Of a DNA stretch of 59,039 nt, positions 32,713 to 40,565 are shown one piece after another. Origin of the DNA: a virus. The stretch covers positions 1 through 59,039 of IMG/VR virus record IMGVR_UViG_3300028581_000047; one strand, given 5' to 3'. The number at the start of each line of letters is the position of its first letter. Position 1 is the first letter of the stretch. The notes under the pieces are model-generated. The model was not told where the DNA came from. It saw only the letters and a list, made by a program, of their open reading frames with translations, and did no database searches. The position numbers and the translations under genes were made by a program.

Positions 32713-33085
32713 AGAATTCTCGGATAAACACAACATAAAATACGTCACGGTAAACAAACGCATCCGCGAAAGACGTATACTTTGTCGGGGCTACCAGAAA
32801 ACCTGTGCTATCGGGGGTTTAAGTCGTGTTTTTGAAGAAGCAGATTTACTCAAAGCAGTAAGTGAGTTTAAAACCAGACAGGAAGGTGAAGTAACCCTTC
32901 GGGAATACTGTGCGGAAAAAGGTATCAAGCACTCTACCCTGTACAATCATGTAAAAGATAACTATGTCAGGCAGTATGGTCTTGTTATCACTTCTGATAC
33001 GTCAGGAAGAAAACAGATTTTGTACAAAAGACAAGACTTAGACAAGTTAAGAGAACGTGCTTACCCGAGGAGGGTTATAAAATGA
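32696..33085 (+). CDS. Tandem helix-turn-helix protein (129 aa)
   Basis: Two similar HTH-like units are visible: ITAKEFSDKHNIKYVTVNKR (3-22) and VTLREYCAEKGIKHSTLYNH (67-86). The rest is basic. It is most likely a DNA-binding regulator. GGAGG lies 7 bases upstream of ATG 32696. Confidence 0.65.
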   Translation: MQITAKEFSDKHNIKYVTVNKRIRERRILCRGYQKTCAIGGLSRVFEEADLLKAVSEFKTRQEGEVTLREYCAEKGIKHSTLYNHVKDNYVRQYGLVITSDTSGRKQILYKRQDLDKLRERAYPRRVIK

Positions 33086-33270
33086 TGAATTTACAAAACT
33101 TGAAGCAAACAATGTCTTCCCTTGAGATTGCAGGGTTGACAGGTAAAAGACATTCCGATGTTTTAGAAACTATCCGAAATGTGTTTTCTGAAGGGGGTAT
33201 TTTGGCGGCGGAATTTACCGCTGCGAGAATTGTGCGGGGAAAACTATTGATTGACGAACACATGAGGTAG
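33082..33270 (+). CDS. Truncated Rha-family N-terminal fragment (62 aa)
   Basis: Residues 9-35 (QTMSSLEIAGLTGKRHSDVL) match the N-terminal DNA-binding part of Rha regulatory proteins, as in the fragment at 18834. The full C-terminal domain is missing. The start overlaps the HTH gene's stop. It could be a small regulator or a relic. Confidence 0.6.
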   Translation: MMNLQNLKQTMSSLEIAGLTGKRHSDVLETIRNVFSEGGILAAEFTAARIVRGKLLIDEHMR

Positions 33271-33274
33271 AAGC

Positions 33275-33829
33275 ATGAAAGTTAAAATCAGACAAGAAGC
33301 AGGGTACGAATGGGCGTTAATGGGTATGTCCTTTTCTCACTTTGCTGAAGATCAGCCTGTCGATGATTGGTGGGCAGTGCAAAAACCCAAAGCCTTCCTC
33401 CGCGCAGAAAAATTAAAGGATAAAGACGGCGGTCATAACAAGTTTCTTGAAAGCATCCAAGTATGGGTCGAAATTAAGGCTTCTCGGGCGTTCTGGTCAG
33501 AGTTTGATACCTATAGAGCAGGTGTGACGAAGCAAAGCACTAGCACGATGCACACACTATCAAAACGCGCTCCCTTACATTCAGACTTTGAAGAGGGTAC
33601 ACCTAAAGAAGTATTCATTGATTTCCTGCGGCATTTTGCACAGCATCATCATGACATAGTTACGTTGAAGAGTGGGCTTCCTGAGGGGTTCTTGCAACGG
33701 CGAATGGTTTGTACGAACTACAAGACTATCAAAGGCATTGTAGCCCAGAGAAAAGCTCACAGGTATAAACCCTGGCGAGTGTTCATTGAGGCTCTAATGG
33801 AGCAACTGGAGCATCCTGAGTTAATGTAA
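33275..33829 (+). CDS. Hypothetical protein (184 aa)
   Basis: This is the last gene of the repeat-bounded block. It contains SRAFWSEFDTYRAGVTKQST near 69-88 and YKPWRVFIEALM near 165-176. The Trp, Tyr and Arg pattern slightly recalls ThyX-type thymidylate synthases, but the RHR motif is absent, so I make no assignment. ATG 33275 has weak AGGTAG upstream. A terminator follows. Confidence 0.65.
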   Translation: MKVKIRQEAGYEWALMGMSFSHFAEDQPVDDWWAVQKPKAFLRAEKLKDKDGGHNKFLESIQVWVEIKASRAFWSEFDTYRAGVTKQSTSTMHTLSKRAPLHSDFEEGTPKEVFIDFLRHFAQHHHDIVTLKSGLPEGFLQRRMVCTNYKTIKGIVAQRKAHRYKPWRVFIEALMEQLEHPELM

Positions 33830-33836
33830 ACCCAAG

Positions 33837-33865
33837 ACCCACTGTAAAAGGTGGGTTTTCTGTTT
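33837..33865 (+). terminator. Intrinsic terminator at the end of the replication block
   Basis: ACCCAC pairs with GTGGGT around TGTAAAAG, followed by TTTCTGTTTG. It ends rightward transcription just before the right inverted repeat. Confidence 0.8.
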
Positions 33866-34249
33866 GTAATAAATTTTTGCCAAAAGTTAAAGATTCAAAT
33901 TGTCTCGCGGGACTTTTGGGGGGTCCAGCCGAATGCGGGTTGCAGAGGACAGGTAAGGACGTGAGAGGGTGGCAGGAGATTATGTTGGGCAATTCAAACA
34001 ACTTGTTGCAAGATTGATACACTCCCCACCTCTTTAATATATAATATATATAATATAATAATTATATATAATAGACAGACGCTTGCCTCGTTTTACTTCC
34101 TCTGTAACCCGCATTCCCCTGTTGCCTATCCCAGCCCCGCGAGACAAATTGGATTCCTGTTTTTCTGAATTTGTAATTAAAAAGACAGGGTGTGGTCAAA
34201 TTGCAACAACCGCACCCATATTTGAGACCCCTCGGTTCGGTTAATTTCC
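33864..34249 (-). repeat. Long inverted repeat, right copy
   Basis: Reverse complement of 7649-8035, with about 20 differences by eye over roughly 386 bases. It keeps the GC-rich mirrored arms and the long AT-only core (about 34035-34078). It ends five bases from the repB stop. Together the two copies flank a 25.8-kb block exactly at gene boundaries. It may be a second origin-like or recombination site, and recombination between the copies would invert the block. Confidence 0.85.
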
Positions 34250-34253
34250 TGAC

Positions 34254-35324
34254 CTACCACAGCCCCAACATTTTTATATGTTCTATGTACTCTTTTGGGA
34301 TAGATTTATCTATCTCCTCCCCGTACTGTTTTCTCAAATCTATGTAGTAATCCACTTTGCTTTGTTTTATCTCGCGTGGCTCTTGTATCGGTTCGGGAGG
34401 TACTTCCACCTTTTCAATAGTTGTTTTTGTTTGTGCAAGGTACTTGGCTAACCCCAACTGTATTTTTTCCATAGCCGTAGCAACAGGTACTTCTTGTTCA
34501 GCCAGCCTCTGAGCTACCTGTGATGCCGTTTCACCTGGACGTGCCGCTTTCTTGATTTCCTCCATGTCAACCCCGCCAACTTCATTTTCCTCCTGCGCTT
34601 TCTTTTTCTTGAATACGGGTTTGGCACGTTGCACTTTCTGAGCCATTGTGAACACAAATTTAAAACTCACAACTTTCTTACCTTTCTTAATCTGTGTGTA
34701 CGCCGTGGTCATGTCGGTGTACTGGTTTATCTCCGCGACAGCCACATCCAAAACCCTTGCTTTCAAATTATCAATCCTCGAATACGATTCGGGTAACTCA
34801 AGTGTTTCCCTGAGCCAAGCTACCGTCAACGTTACCTCGCTGCTCATCGAGCTTTTTAAAATCTCATACAGGCGTATCCCATAAGACGAGCGTAGGTTCA
34901 GAACGTTTTCAAGTTTGTACTGCGTAAAATTACTTTTTATTTCGCTTAGAAACGGAATGATAAACGGAGCGAAGAACAGGTCAACACTGCCTGTTTGAGG
35001 GATATAATCCACAGAATGCACCCATCGGGTATTTCTTTCGCCTGATCGGCTTGAGGGTTCAACAAACGTTACCCAACGTTCCGACAGTCTAACGAGGGCA
35101 GACTTTAGATTAGCGTACATATCAGCATCGCTGTCGGTATCCAATAAGTCCCTGAGGCCTTCTACCGACACCGAGAACTTGTCCAAGTGGGATAGGGTAC
35201 CTTTTGAGTTCACCTGCGCTATGCAGGCTAAAACAATGCGGCTTTCAACTAACGACAGCTTGTATGCGGATTTAATCAAGTCGTTGTGTTTTACGACTAC
35301 TAACTTTTCTTTTGAAACGTCCAT
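34254..35324 (-). CDS. repB: Rep_3-family plasmid replication initiator
   Basis: The 356-residue protein shows the two-winged-helix plan of Rep_3 initiators: VVVKHNDLIKSAYKLSLVES at residues 8-27, a first winged domain to about 125, then NVLNLRSSYGIRLYEILKSS near 140-159 and ETLELPESYSRIDNLKARVL near 170-189. The C-terminal 130 residues are charged and probably flexible. Such proteins bind direct iterons; five 22-bp repeats lie just upstream of this gene. The start at 35324 has GGGAG. It is transcribed towards the right inverted repeat, opposite to parA. It marks the element as a plasmid replicon. Confidence 0.9.
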   Translation of the reverse strand: MDVSKEKLVVVKHNDLIKSAYKLSLVESRIVLACIAQVNSKGTLSHLDKFSVSVEGLRDLLDTDSDADMYANLKSALVRLSERWVTFVEPSSRSGERNTRWVHSVDYIPQTGSVDLFFAPFIIPFLSEIKSNFTQYKLENVLNLRSSYGIRLYEILKSSMSSEVTLTVAWLRETLELPESYSRIDNLKARVLDVAVAEINQYTDMTTAYTQIKKGKKVVSFKFVFTMAQKVQRAKPVFKKKKAQEENEVGGVDMEEIKKAARPGETASQVAQRLAEQEVPVATAMEKIQLGLAKYLAQTKTTIEKVEVPPEPIQEPREIKQSKVDYYIDLRKQYGEEIDKSIPKEYIEHIKMLGLW

Positions 35325-35369
35325 TACGTCACTCCCAGTGGTAAAGCGCGAGTGTACTACAGTTTTTAT

Positions 35370-35401
35370 TTTATGTAGTAATTATTACTCCTACATATAA
35401 A
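35370..35401 (-). promoter_or_regulatory. Operator-like palindrome upstream of repB
   Basis: ATGTAG (35373-35378) is mirrored by CTACAT (35391-35396) around TAATTATTACTC, with extended T/A symmetry on both sides. It sits 46 bases upstream of the repB start and next to the iterons, where Rep_3 proteins commonly bind as dimers to repress their own gene. The half-site resembles part of the iteron (ATGTAG). Confidence 0.6.
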
Positions 35402-35416
35402 TTTTCCAGTAGTACC

Positions 35417-35526
35417 AAACCGATAAAATGTAGGAATGAAACCGATAAAATGTAGGAATGAAACCGATAAAATGTAGGAATGAAACCGATAAAATGTAGG
35501 AATGAAACCGATAAAATGTAGGGTTA
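35417..35526 (+). repeat. Origin iterons: five direct 22-bp repeats
   Basis: The unit AAACCGATAAAATGTAGGAA plus TG repeats head to tail from 35417. Units one to four are perfect; the fifth is identical for its first 18 bases and then diverges. The 22-bp spacing (two helical turns) and the location between repB and parA identify them as Rep-binding iterons of the plasmid origin. The following 110 bases are AT-rich with A-tracts, suitable for DNA opening. Confidence 0.93.
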
Positions 35527-35677
35527 TAACAGAAAAACTTCAACAAAATCAAAGGCGAGCGGTGCGCTTAAAAACAAAAAACAGAAAAATTTAAAAAAGC
35601 AAAGAAGAAAAATCCAAAAAGTAAAAACAGCCATAAAATGTGTGCTAATATCTACCCTCAATTAACAGGAGACTTTT

Positions 35678-36313
35678 ATGATTATTGTTGTCGGCGGGGA
35701 AAAGGGTGGTACAGGGAAAACAACGTTAGCTACGAACTTGGCGGTACTTCGTAGAGATGCAGGTCACGATGTATTACTTCTTGATGCAGACCCACAAGGA
35801 AGTGCGAACAATTGGTCACAGTTCCGTTTGAACACCGACCTCAACCCAATCCCCTGTCTCCAAAAACTTGGCAACATCAAAGCCGATATTGCAGACCTGA
35901 AAACACGCTATGGCGATATTTTTATCGACACAGGTGGAAGGAACTCGGAAGAACTGCGTTCTGCGCTCGTTGTAGCCGATGTTTTCATCACACCTATCCA
36001 ACCATCACAGTTTGACATTTGGTCGCTCTCAACGGTCAATGAGTTAGTTAAAATACCCAAACTGCTAAACCCTGCCATGCGTTCTTACGTTATAGCTAGT
36101 CGGTCAGTAACTAATACAGGGCAACAGGAGCTGATGGAGATGCGTTCACTCCTTGTTGAGTTTCCTGAATTAACATTGCTTCGTACTATTATTCGAGATC
36201 GTGTGGCTTTTCGTAAAGCTGCCAAATTTGGAAAAGTTGTGACTGAGCTTTTACCTGAGGATAAGAAAGCGTCAGAAGAGATAAGCGCGATGTACGTTGA
36301 AGTTTTTGGTTAG
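35678..36313 (+). CDS. parA: ParA-family partition ATPase
   Basis: The 211-residue deviant Walker-type ATPase has GGEKGGTGKTT (6-16, motif A with the signature Lys), LLLDADPQGS near 33-42 (motif A'), and IFIDTGG near 86-92. It lacks a long N-terminal HTH, so it belongs to the short ParA (type Ib) or MipZ/ParF-like group, which works with a small ribbon-helix-helix partner. It should segregate the plasmid form. It starts at ATG 35678 with AGGAG. Confidence 0.92.
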   Translation: MIIVVGGEKGGTGKTTLATNLAVLRRDAGHDVLLLDADPQGSANNWSQFRLNTDLNPIPCLQKLGNIKADIADLKTRYGDIFIDTGGRNSEELRSALVVADVFITPIQPSQFDIWSLSTVNELVKIPKLLNPAMRSYVIASRSVTNTGQQELMEMRSLLVEFPELTLLRTIIRDRVAFRKAAKFGKVVTELLPEDKKASEEISAMYVEVFG

Positions 36314-36608
36314 GGCGCAATTTTGCGCCAAACTGACGTAACCACTGATTCTAGTGATGTACAGACCTAACGGAGGCAGAAAGCCTCAGAAGAAATATCT
36401 TCCAGGCATGCTGAAGTTTTTGGGTAAAGCGAGTATAGTTCTTCTTGAGTCTTGAAAAGCTCGAAAAGCGGAATCCACCCCGTTAGTTAGTGGAAATTCT
36501 TTTACCCAGAAATAAGTTTAGGGTAAATGGTTTGCCTCCCCAGTAATGACAGGCGCAACTACTTTTCGTTGTTTTCAAAGACCATTTATCTTAAACTTAT
36601 TTCTCGGA
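36314..36608 (+). ncRNA. Structured noncoding region between parA and the RHH-like gene
   Basis: About 300 bases without a gene hold a dense series of helices: GGCGCAA/TTGCGCC (36314-36329); GAGGC/GCCTC (36373-36387); GAAGA/TCTTC (36389-36402); a three-way junction closed by GGGTAAA (36422-36428) and TTTACCC (36501-36507) with two inner hairpins. Then comes a long stem, GAAATAAGTTTA (36509-36520) with TAAACTTATTTC (36592-36603), continued inward by GGTAAATGGT with ACCATTTATC and holding two more small hairpins. It could be a regulatory RNA for copy number or partition, or a centromere-like site if it acts as DNA. No known family is recognised. Confidence 0.5.
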
Positions 36609-36690
36609 GTATCTCATGCTACACCTGCTTCACTAAGTTGAGTTTTTGAAATAGAATTGAACTGCTAATTTGAAGCAATCGGAGAATGTT

Positions 36691-36936
36691 ATGCAAAAGA
36701 AACGAAACCCAAATGATTTTATTCCGTCGCCAGCCATAAAATACCCCTGGCTTAGTCCGAATGTTAGAGAGGATGTTCAAAGACCGTTCAATCTTAGACT
36801 TTCCGAACCACAAAGAATGAAGTTAAAGTTCATTGCGGAAAATACGCCGCCCAGTATGCAGCAGTTCTGTTTGGATGTTTTGGATAAGGCAATAGAGGAA
36901 AAGATTTACGAACTAACATCAGGTCGTTTCAGATAG
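36691..36936 (+). CDS. Small ribbon-helix-helix-like protein, possible ParA partner (81 aa)
   Basis: ATG 36691 follows CGGAGAATGTT; an earlier in-frame ATG lacks a site. After a basic N-terminus (QKKRNPND), residues 36-75 (PFNLRLSEPQRMKLKFIAEN, then MQQFCLDVLDKAIEEKI) have the strand-helix-helix pattern of RHH DNA-binding proteins. Short ParA ATPases usually pair with such a protein, so it is a candidate centromere-binding ParB/ParG analogue, although a 377-base noncoding stretch separates the two genes. Confidence 0.65.
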   Translation: MQKKRNPNDFIPSPAIKYPWLSPNVREDVQRPFNLRLSEPQRMKLKFIAENTPPSMQQFCLDVLDKAIEEKIYELTSGRFR

Positions 36937-36974
36937 ATTGATACCATATCATTCGAAACGGTAGACAACAAAAA

Positions 36975-37003
36975 GGGAAGTGTTTAACTATCAAACACTT
37001 CCC
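36975..37003 (-). terminator. Intrinsic terminator of the tail operon
   Basis: On the minus strand GGGAAGTGTTT pairs with AAACACTTCCC around GATAGTT, followed by TTTTTGTTG. It ends the leftward tail transcript and faces the RHH-like gene from the other side. Confidence 0.85.
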
Positions 37004-37049
37004 TTCGCTTCACAAAAACATCAATTTTACATAATGACCATTACGCGCA

Positions 37050-37244
37050 TCAGAATCGAACCGAGCCTTCTTTCAGCTCTTTGTCTTTCAACTCTTCAAT
37101 CGCCATCACAGTCCCTAATACCTTTTTTCCATCAAACTCGGTAACATAATGTGCCGATTCTACTGCGCTAATTTCATCTTCGTCTACATCAATGTAGATA
37201 AAGTTTGCATTAGGTAACAAGTTTTTTACATCAACATATTTCAT
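37050..37244 (-). CDS. Hypothetical acidic protein (64 aa)
   Basis: This is the last gene of the tail operon. The start at ATG 37244 has TTTGGAATTAG upstream; a longer frame overlapping the repeat protein is less likely. The protein is acidic (YIDVDEDEISAVESAHY). It could be a tail-fibre assembly factor or another late protein. No family is recognised. Confidence 0.6.
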   Translation of the reverse strand: MKYVDVKNLLPNANFIYIDVDEDEISAVESAHYVTEFDGKKVLGTVMAIEELKDKELKEGSVRF

Positions 37245-37245
37245 A

Positions 37246-37782
37246 CTAATTCCAAAATTGAAAAGCGTCATTTGACGCATAATTACCCAGGAGACCTGAG
37301 AAGTTTTTAAATCCTGGAGAACCCAGGAGACCTGAGAAGTTTTTAAATACTGGAGAACCCAGCATATTTTTCGTAAAACCTAAACTGGGAAATCTAACAC
37401 TAGAATACTCATTCCCACCGTTAAATGAATACCGATAAGAACTAAGTTTGACAGTCTTGGTTCCTGAATACTCATTCCCACCGTTAAATGAATACCGATA
37501 AGAACTAAGTCCGACAGTCTTGACACCACAAAAATAAGGCACTCTGGCTATTCTTACGGAAGAGCTAATTCTGACAGCTTTAACTCCTGAATAGTTATTT
37601 CCCCCGTTCTTTGTGGAAGGGGTATAGCCGATTTTAGGGGCCGAAACCCCTAAAAATGTCCTTGATCGAACAGCTTTAACTCCTAAGTAGCCGTTTCCCC
37701 CGTTCTTTGTAGAAGGTACAGAACTAAGTCTTGTTGCGCCCAGACCAGAACAAGATAATTCAATGTATATTAGAGCTATCAT
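37246..37782 (-). CDS. Repeat-rich fibre-associated protein (178 aa)
   Basis: The protein consists largely of internal repeats. A 21-residue unit with RYSFNGGNEYS occurs twice, a unit with STKNGGN-YxGVKAV occurs twice, and a 12-residue unit with KNFSGLLGSP occurs at the C-terminus. At DNA level these are 63-bp and 36-bp tandem copies. It begins right after the stop of the previous gene (ATG 37782 most likely). The Gly/Asn-rich repeats suggest an extended beta structure at a fibre tip. Repeat number probably varies between relatives. Confidence 0.65.
   Translation of the reverse strand: MIALIYIELSCSGLGATRLSSVPSTKNGGNGYLGVKAVRSRTFLGVSAPKIGYTPSTKNGGNNYSGVKAVRISSSVRIARVPYFCGVKTVGLSSYRYSFNGGNEYSGTKTVKLSSYRYSFNGGNEYSSVRFPSLGFTKNMLGSPVFKNFSGLLGSPGFKNFSGLLGNYASNDAFQFWN
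37400..37525 (-). repeat. Tandem 63-bp repeat in the fibre-associated gene
   Basis: Two adjacent 63-base copies (about 37404-37466 and 37467-37525) share more than 40 identical leading bases and encode the RYSFNGGNEYS unit. A separate 36-bp tandem repeat lies at about 37286-37355. All periods are multiples of three, so the reading frame is kept. Confidence 0.75.
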
Positions 37783-39824
37783 GCTACTAGCGTCGCCTGT
37801 CCTAATTGAACGGTTGGTAAATTCCATTCACCGTTAATCTTCGTCCAAATTCTAATACCAGAATCCATACTAGAAATAATTTTTGCACCATCAGACCAGA
37901 ATGCACAAGCTGAATTACTGTTTCCCATATTCCCCCCAGTTAAATCAGCCCACGTTGTGCCTGTGTTCAGCGAGCCTGTTACGGTATTTCCGAGTGAAAC
38001 AGCGAAGCAAGAAAATGCGTTGGCAGCAGTATTTCTAAGAAGCGTGAACATTACGCCATTTATCTCAATAGAAGTCATCTTGTATGGAACTATACCTATT
38101 GAACCAGGGGATGTTACATTCAAAGCAAAAGTTGCTTGAGCGGTAAAATAGGGCAAATTGACTTGTGTGTTCTGCACGCTAGTTGCTGATTGCAGTTGAG
38201 AAACAATAAGAGTGGAGTTATCAATCAAACTCAAGCCTACTTGCCATGTTACATACGCTAATGCAAGGTAACTAATAGTGCCTGATGCAGATATTTTAAT
38301 TAACTTGAAGTTTGCTGCTGTTGCTACCACAGGAGCAAAATAAACATTACCTTTGTCGTCTACCACGGACTCAATGATTCTAGCCGTCGCTTCTGTAAAG
38401 GTTGACAAAATAGCAACACCGTCCGTGAAATCGCCTTCAATGCCAGATTCAAGCGCAAAAGGAGATTTAACGATGCGATACAATGTTTGTGTGGCACTTG
38501 CGCCATAAGAGGCACAAACTATCGTATCTGTAGATAGAGATAGTGTTTGCAAGCCGCCAGATATAGCCAAACTGGTTAGACTATCATCTACAACGTTTAA
38601 TCTTGTTAAGCCCAAAGAAGTTGTGATATACACATACTCTTCGCCGTCATATTTCAAGTCATACAGAGTTGGCGAACCTTGTAGCGCAATATCTGTACTC
38701 GCTGTCGTGAAGGCACTAATCTTTACAAGTTTTGAGCCACCTTGAGTAATAAGATAATAGTTTGCACCAGCAATTACCAACTGTTCTGGACGCAAACCAT
38801 TGCTTGCAACCACGTCTATTTTTATCCATGAAGTATTGGCAAACATGGATGAAATCGTATTTGCTTGGGGCTTGTGATGAACGTTCAATAACCAATGGTC
38901 TTTCAATGTACCTGCATTTGAAAAGTTTCCATCCGAATCCACCGAAAGTTTAATCTTGTTCATGTTGCCACCAGATGGGGCTAACATTTTTAAGCCATAA
39001 ATTTGACCATAGTTCGTCACAGTCCCAACGTAATCAATAACTGGTTTAATTGGAAGCACAAGTCGTCTACTTGTGTCCCAGTTGGAGTAAGCAAACTTAT
39101 TTGAAACATTGGACAAATAATAGGGCATAGACACAGCGGAGGTGGCGAGCCAATGTGGAATCTGAGTAACGCCATAGTCGCCAGCCATGCCTTTGGCTGC
39201 GTTTACTCCAGTAAGTCCTACTCTTGTTCTGGGAATAGAAATTAAAGTATGGTCGTAGCCAGCCAATGGTTTCGTAGCATTGGAAGATGCGCCAATCATC
39301 CACAAATTGGAACTAATCCAACCAAAACAAGGGAATCCAGCAGCACCTGTATCAACAGGGTCTTCGCGCTGCATTTCAAAAACACCCGCCCACATTGAAG
39401 GCTCACCGTTTAAGAAGGTGGTGAAGTTTACCCAGCGCGGATGTACCATAATAATCAAATCGCAGGCGGAGAGGTTGTATCCAATCGGCGCACAATTAAA
39501 GAATGTGTAGCACTCATTTGTTGGTGTGTGTGTTGTGGCATTCCAATCTTCGCAACAAGAAGTGTTTAACTCTTGATGCGCCGTGTCCCAACGCAAGATT
39601 GCATATTTATATGTGATGGCATCAACATTCAAGGCTTTAAAAACCTGCGTAAACACCATGCCAGATTTAAAAGAATCATGTAGTAGCCAACCTGTGCTAA
39701 TTACAGGATTGAGGCCTAGCATTGCGGCAGCAACGGCATTGGTGAGATTTATTAGCGTGTTGCCTAAGCCACTCGTGGTAATCTGAACAGTGTTGTCAGC
39801 AATTTTTGTAACCGAAATAGTCAT
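37779..39824 (-). CDS. Putative tail fibre / receptor-binding protein (681 aa)
   Basis: This large protein lies at the distal end of the tail operon. The first 350 residues contain many Cys, Trp and Asn (TSCCEDWNATTHTPTNECYT) with no known domain. The second half is regular and beta-rich, with repeating blades (DLKYDGEEYVYITTSLGLTR, LSTDTIVCASYGAS) that recall a beta-propeller. Position after the fibre genes suggests a receptor-binding or adhesin role. It starts at ATG 39824 with GAGAAA upstream. Confidence 0.65.
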   Translation of the reverse strand: MTISVTKIADNTVQITTSGLGNTLINLTNAVAAAMLGLNPVISTGWLLHDSFKSGMVFTQVFKALNVDAITYKYAILRWDTAHQELNTSCCEDWNATTHTPTNECYTFFNCAPIGYNLSACDLIIMVHPRWVNFTTFLNGEPSMWAGVFEMQREDPVDTGAAGFPCFGWISSNLWMIGASSNATKPLAGYDHTLISIPRTRVGLTGVNAAKGMAGDYGVTQIPHWLATSAVSMPYYLSNVSNKFAYSNWDTSRRLVLPIKPVIDYVGTVTNYGQIYGLKMLAPSGGNMNKIKLSVDSDGNFSNAGTLKDHWLLNVHHKPQANTISSMFANTSWIKIDVVASNGLRPEQLVIAGANYYLITQGGSKLVKISAFTTASTDIALQGSPTLYDLKYDGEEYVYITTSLGLTRLNVVDDSLTSLAISGGLQTLSLSTDTIVCASYGASATQTLYRIVKSPFALESGIEGDFTDGVAILSTFTEATARIIESVVDDKGNVYFAPVVATAANFKLIKISASGTISYLALAYVTWQVGLSLIDNSTLIVSQLQSATSVQNTQVNLPYFTAQATFALNVTSPGSIGIVPYKMTSIEINGVMFTLLRNTAANAFSCFAVSLGNTVTGSLNTGTTWADLTGGNMGNSNSACAFWSDGAKIISSMDSGIRIWTKINGEWNLPTVQLGQATLVA

Positions 39825-39831
39825 ATTTTTC

Positions 39832-40347
39832 TCATTGATAGTTAAGAACTAAGGATAGGTCTGACCCGCTAATCGCATCAACATCTACGGTTAGATAATC
39901 AGAAGTAGATACAGCAAAAGATAAATCCCCCAAGTAGCTTGTGAAATTATTAGGTTCCAAAGTAATTGAGGCTAAAAAAATTCCATTAGAATTAACTTTA
40001 ACGCTTATGGGGGATGTCGATACGTTGCTTACTTGACAGTGTAGCGATGTTATTATTACGTTTGCCTCTGGGTACCATTTAACCTTTCCTGGTTTTGAAT
40101 TTAACTTTCCAATCCAGTTAAATGTTTTTATTCTGTAGGTTGTCCCAGTATCGCCTTTCAGCCCTTTCTCTGCCAGTAACTCCCAATGAGCCAAATCAAG
40201 ACTCGGTACGGTTGTCCCTACGCCTGAGATTGTGCGGATATAACTAGAGCCGTTGTGGCTGACTATATCGAGTTCTTTATAGCTTGTGTTTGAAGCCCAC
40301 ACGCCCTTCGGCACAGGTCTTATTCTGCCTAGATTTGTTATTGTCAT
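39832..40347 (-). CDS. Tail fibre protein with carbohydrate-binding-like motif (171 aa)
   Basis: Residues 15-40 (GVWASNTSYKELDIVSHNGS) resemble the CBM5/12-like chitin-binding motif often found in phage fibres (VWxxxxxYxxGDxVxxxGxxY). GLKGDTG near 62-68 is a short collagen-like hinge. The C-terminal half is beta-rich. It probably forms part of a fibre. The start overlaps the previous stop (ATGA type). Confidence 0.7.
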   Translation of the reverse strand: MTITNLGRIRPVPKGVWASNTSYKELDIVSHNGSSYIRTISGVGTTVPSLDLAHWELLAEKGLKGDTGTTYRIKTFNWIGKLNSKPGKVKWYPEANVIITSLHCQVSNVSTSPISVKVNSNGIFLASITLEPNNFTSYLGDLSFAVSTSDYLTVDVDAISGSDLSLVLNYQ

Positions 40348-40565
40348 ATTGTCTCGAAACTCACTATAAATTCTCCATCCACTAGAGAGGGGGTCATGGA
40401 AGACAAGTGGGACACAACAAGTTCGCCGTCATTCAGACTAAAATTTGCCACCATGGCGACTGTCGTTCCTGAACCCGAACCTTCCGACGCTCCGATAATT
40501 GTATCTGTGTCGGAGAGTTCTTTTATTTGCCCATTTATCTGAACTAACGGCCTTCTAACTGCCAT
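40344..40565 (-). CDS. Small tail-fibre-associated protein (73 aa)
   Basis: It overlaps both neighbours by one to four bases. The N-terminus (RRPLVQINGQIKELSDTDTI) is the short beta motif that opens many phage fibre proteins. The rest is Ser/Gly-rich and beta-like. Likely structural. Confidence 0.65.
   Translation of the reverse strand: MAVRRPLVQINGQIKELSDTDTIIGASEGSGSGTTVAMVANFSLNDGELVVSHLSSMTPSLVDGEFIVSFETI

Noticed and set aside
33275-33829. Thymidylate synthase ThyX
   Set aside because: A few aromatic and Arg positions recall ThyX, but the RHR motif and overall pattern are missing.
35417-35526. CRISPR array
   Set aside because: The five repeats are directly adjacent with no spacers, and they stand next to a Rep_3 gene; they are plasmid iterons.
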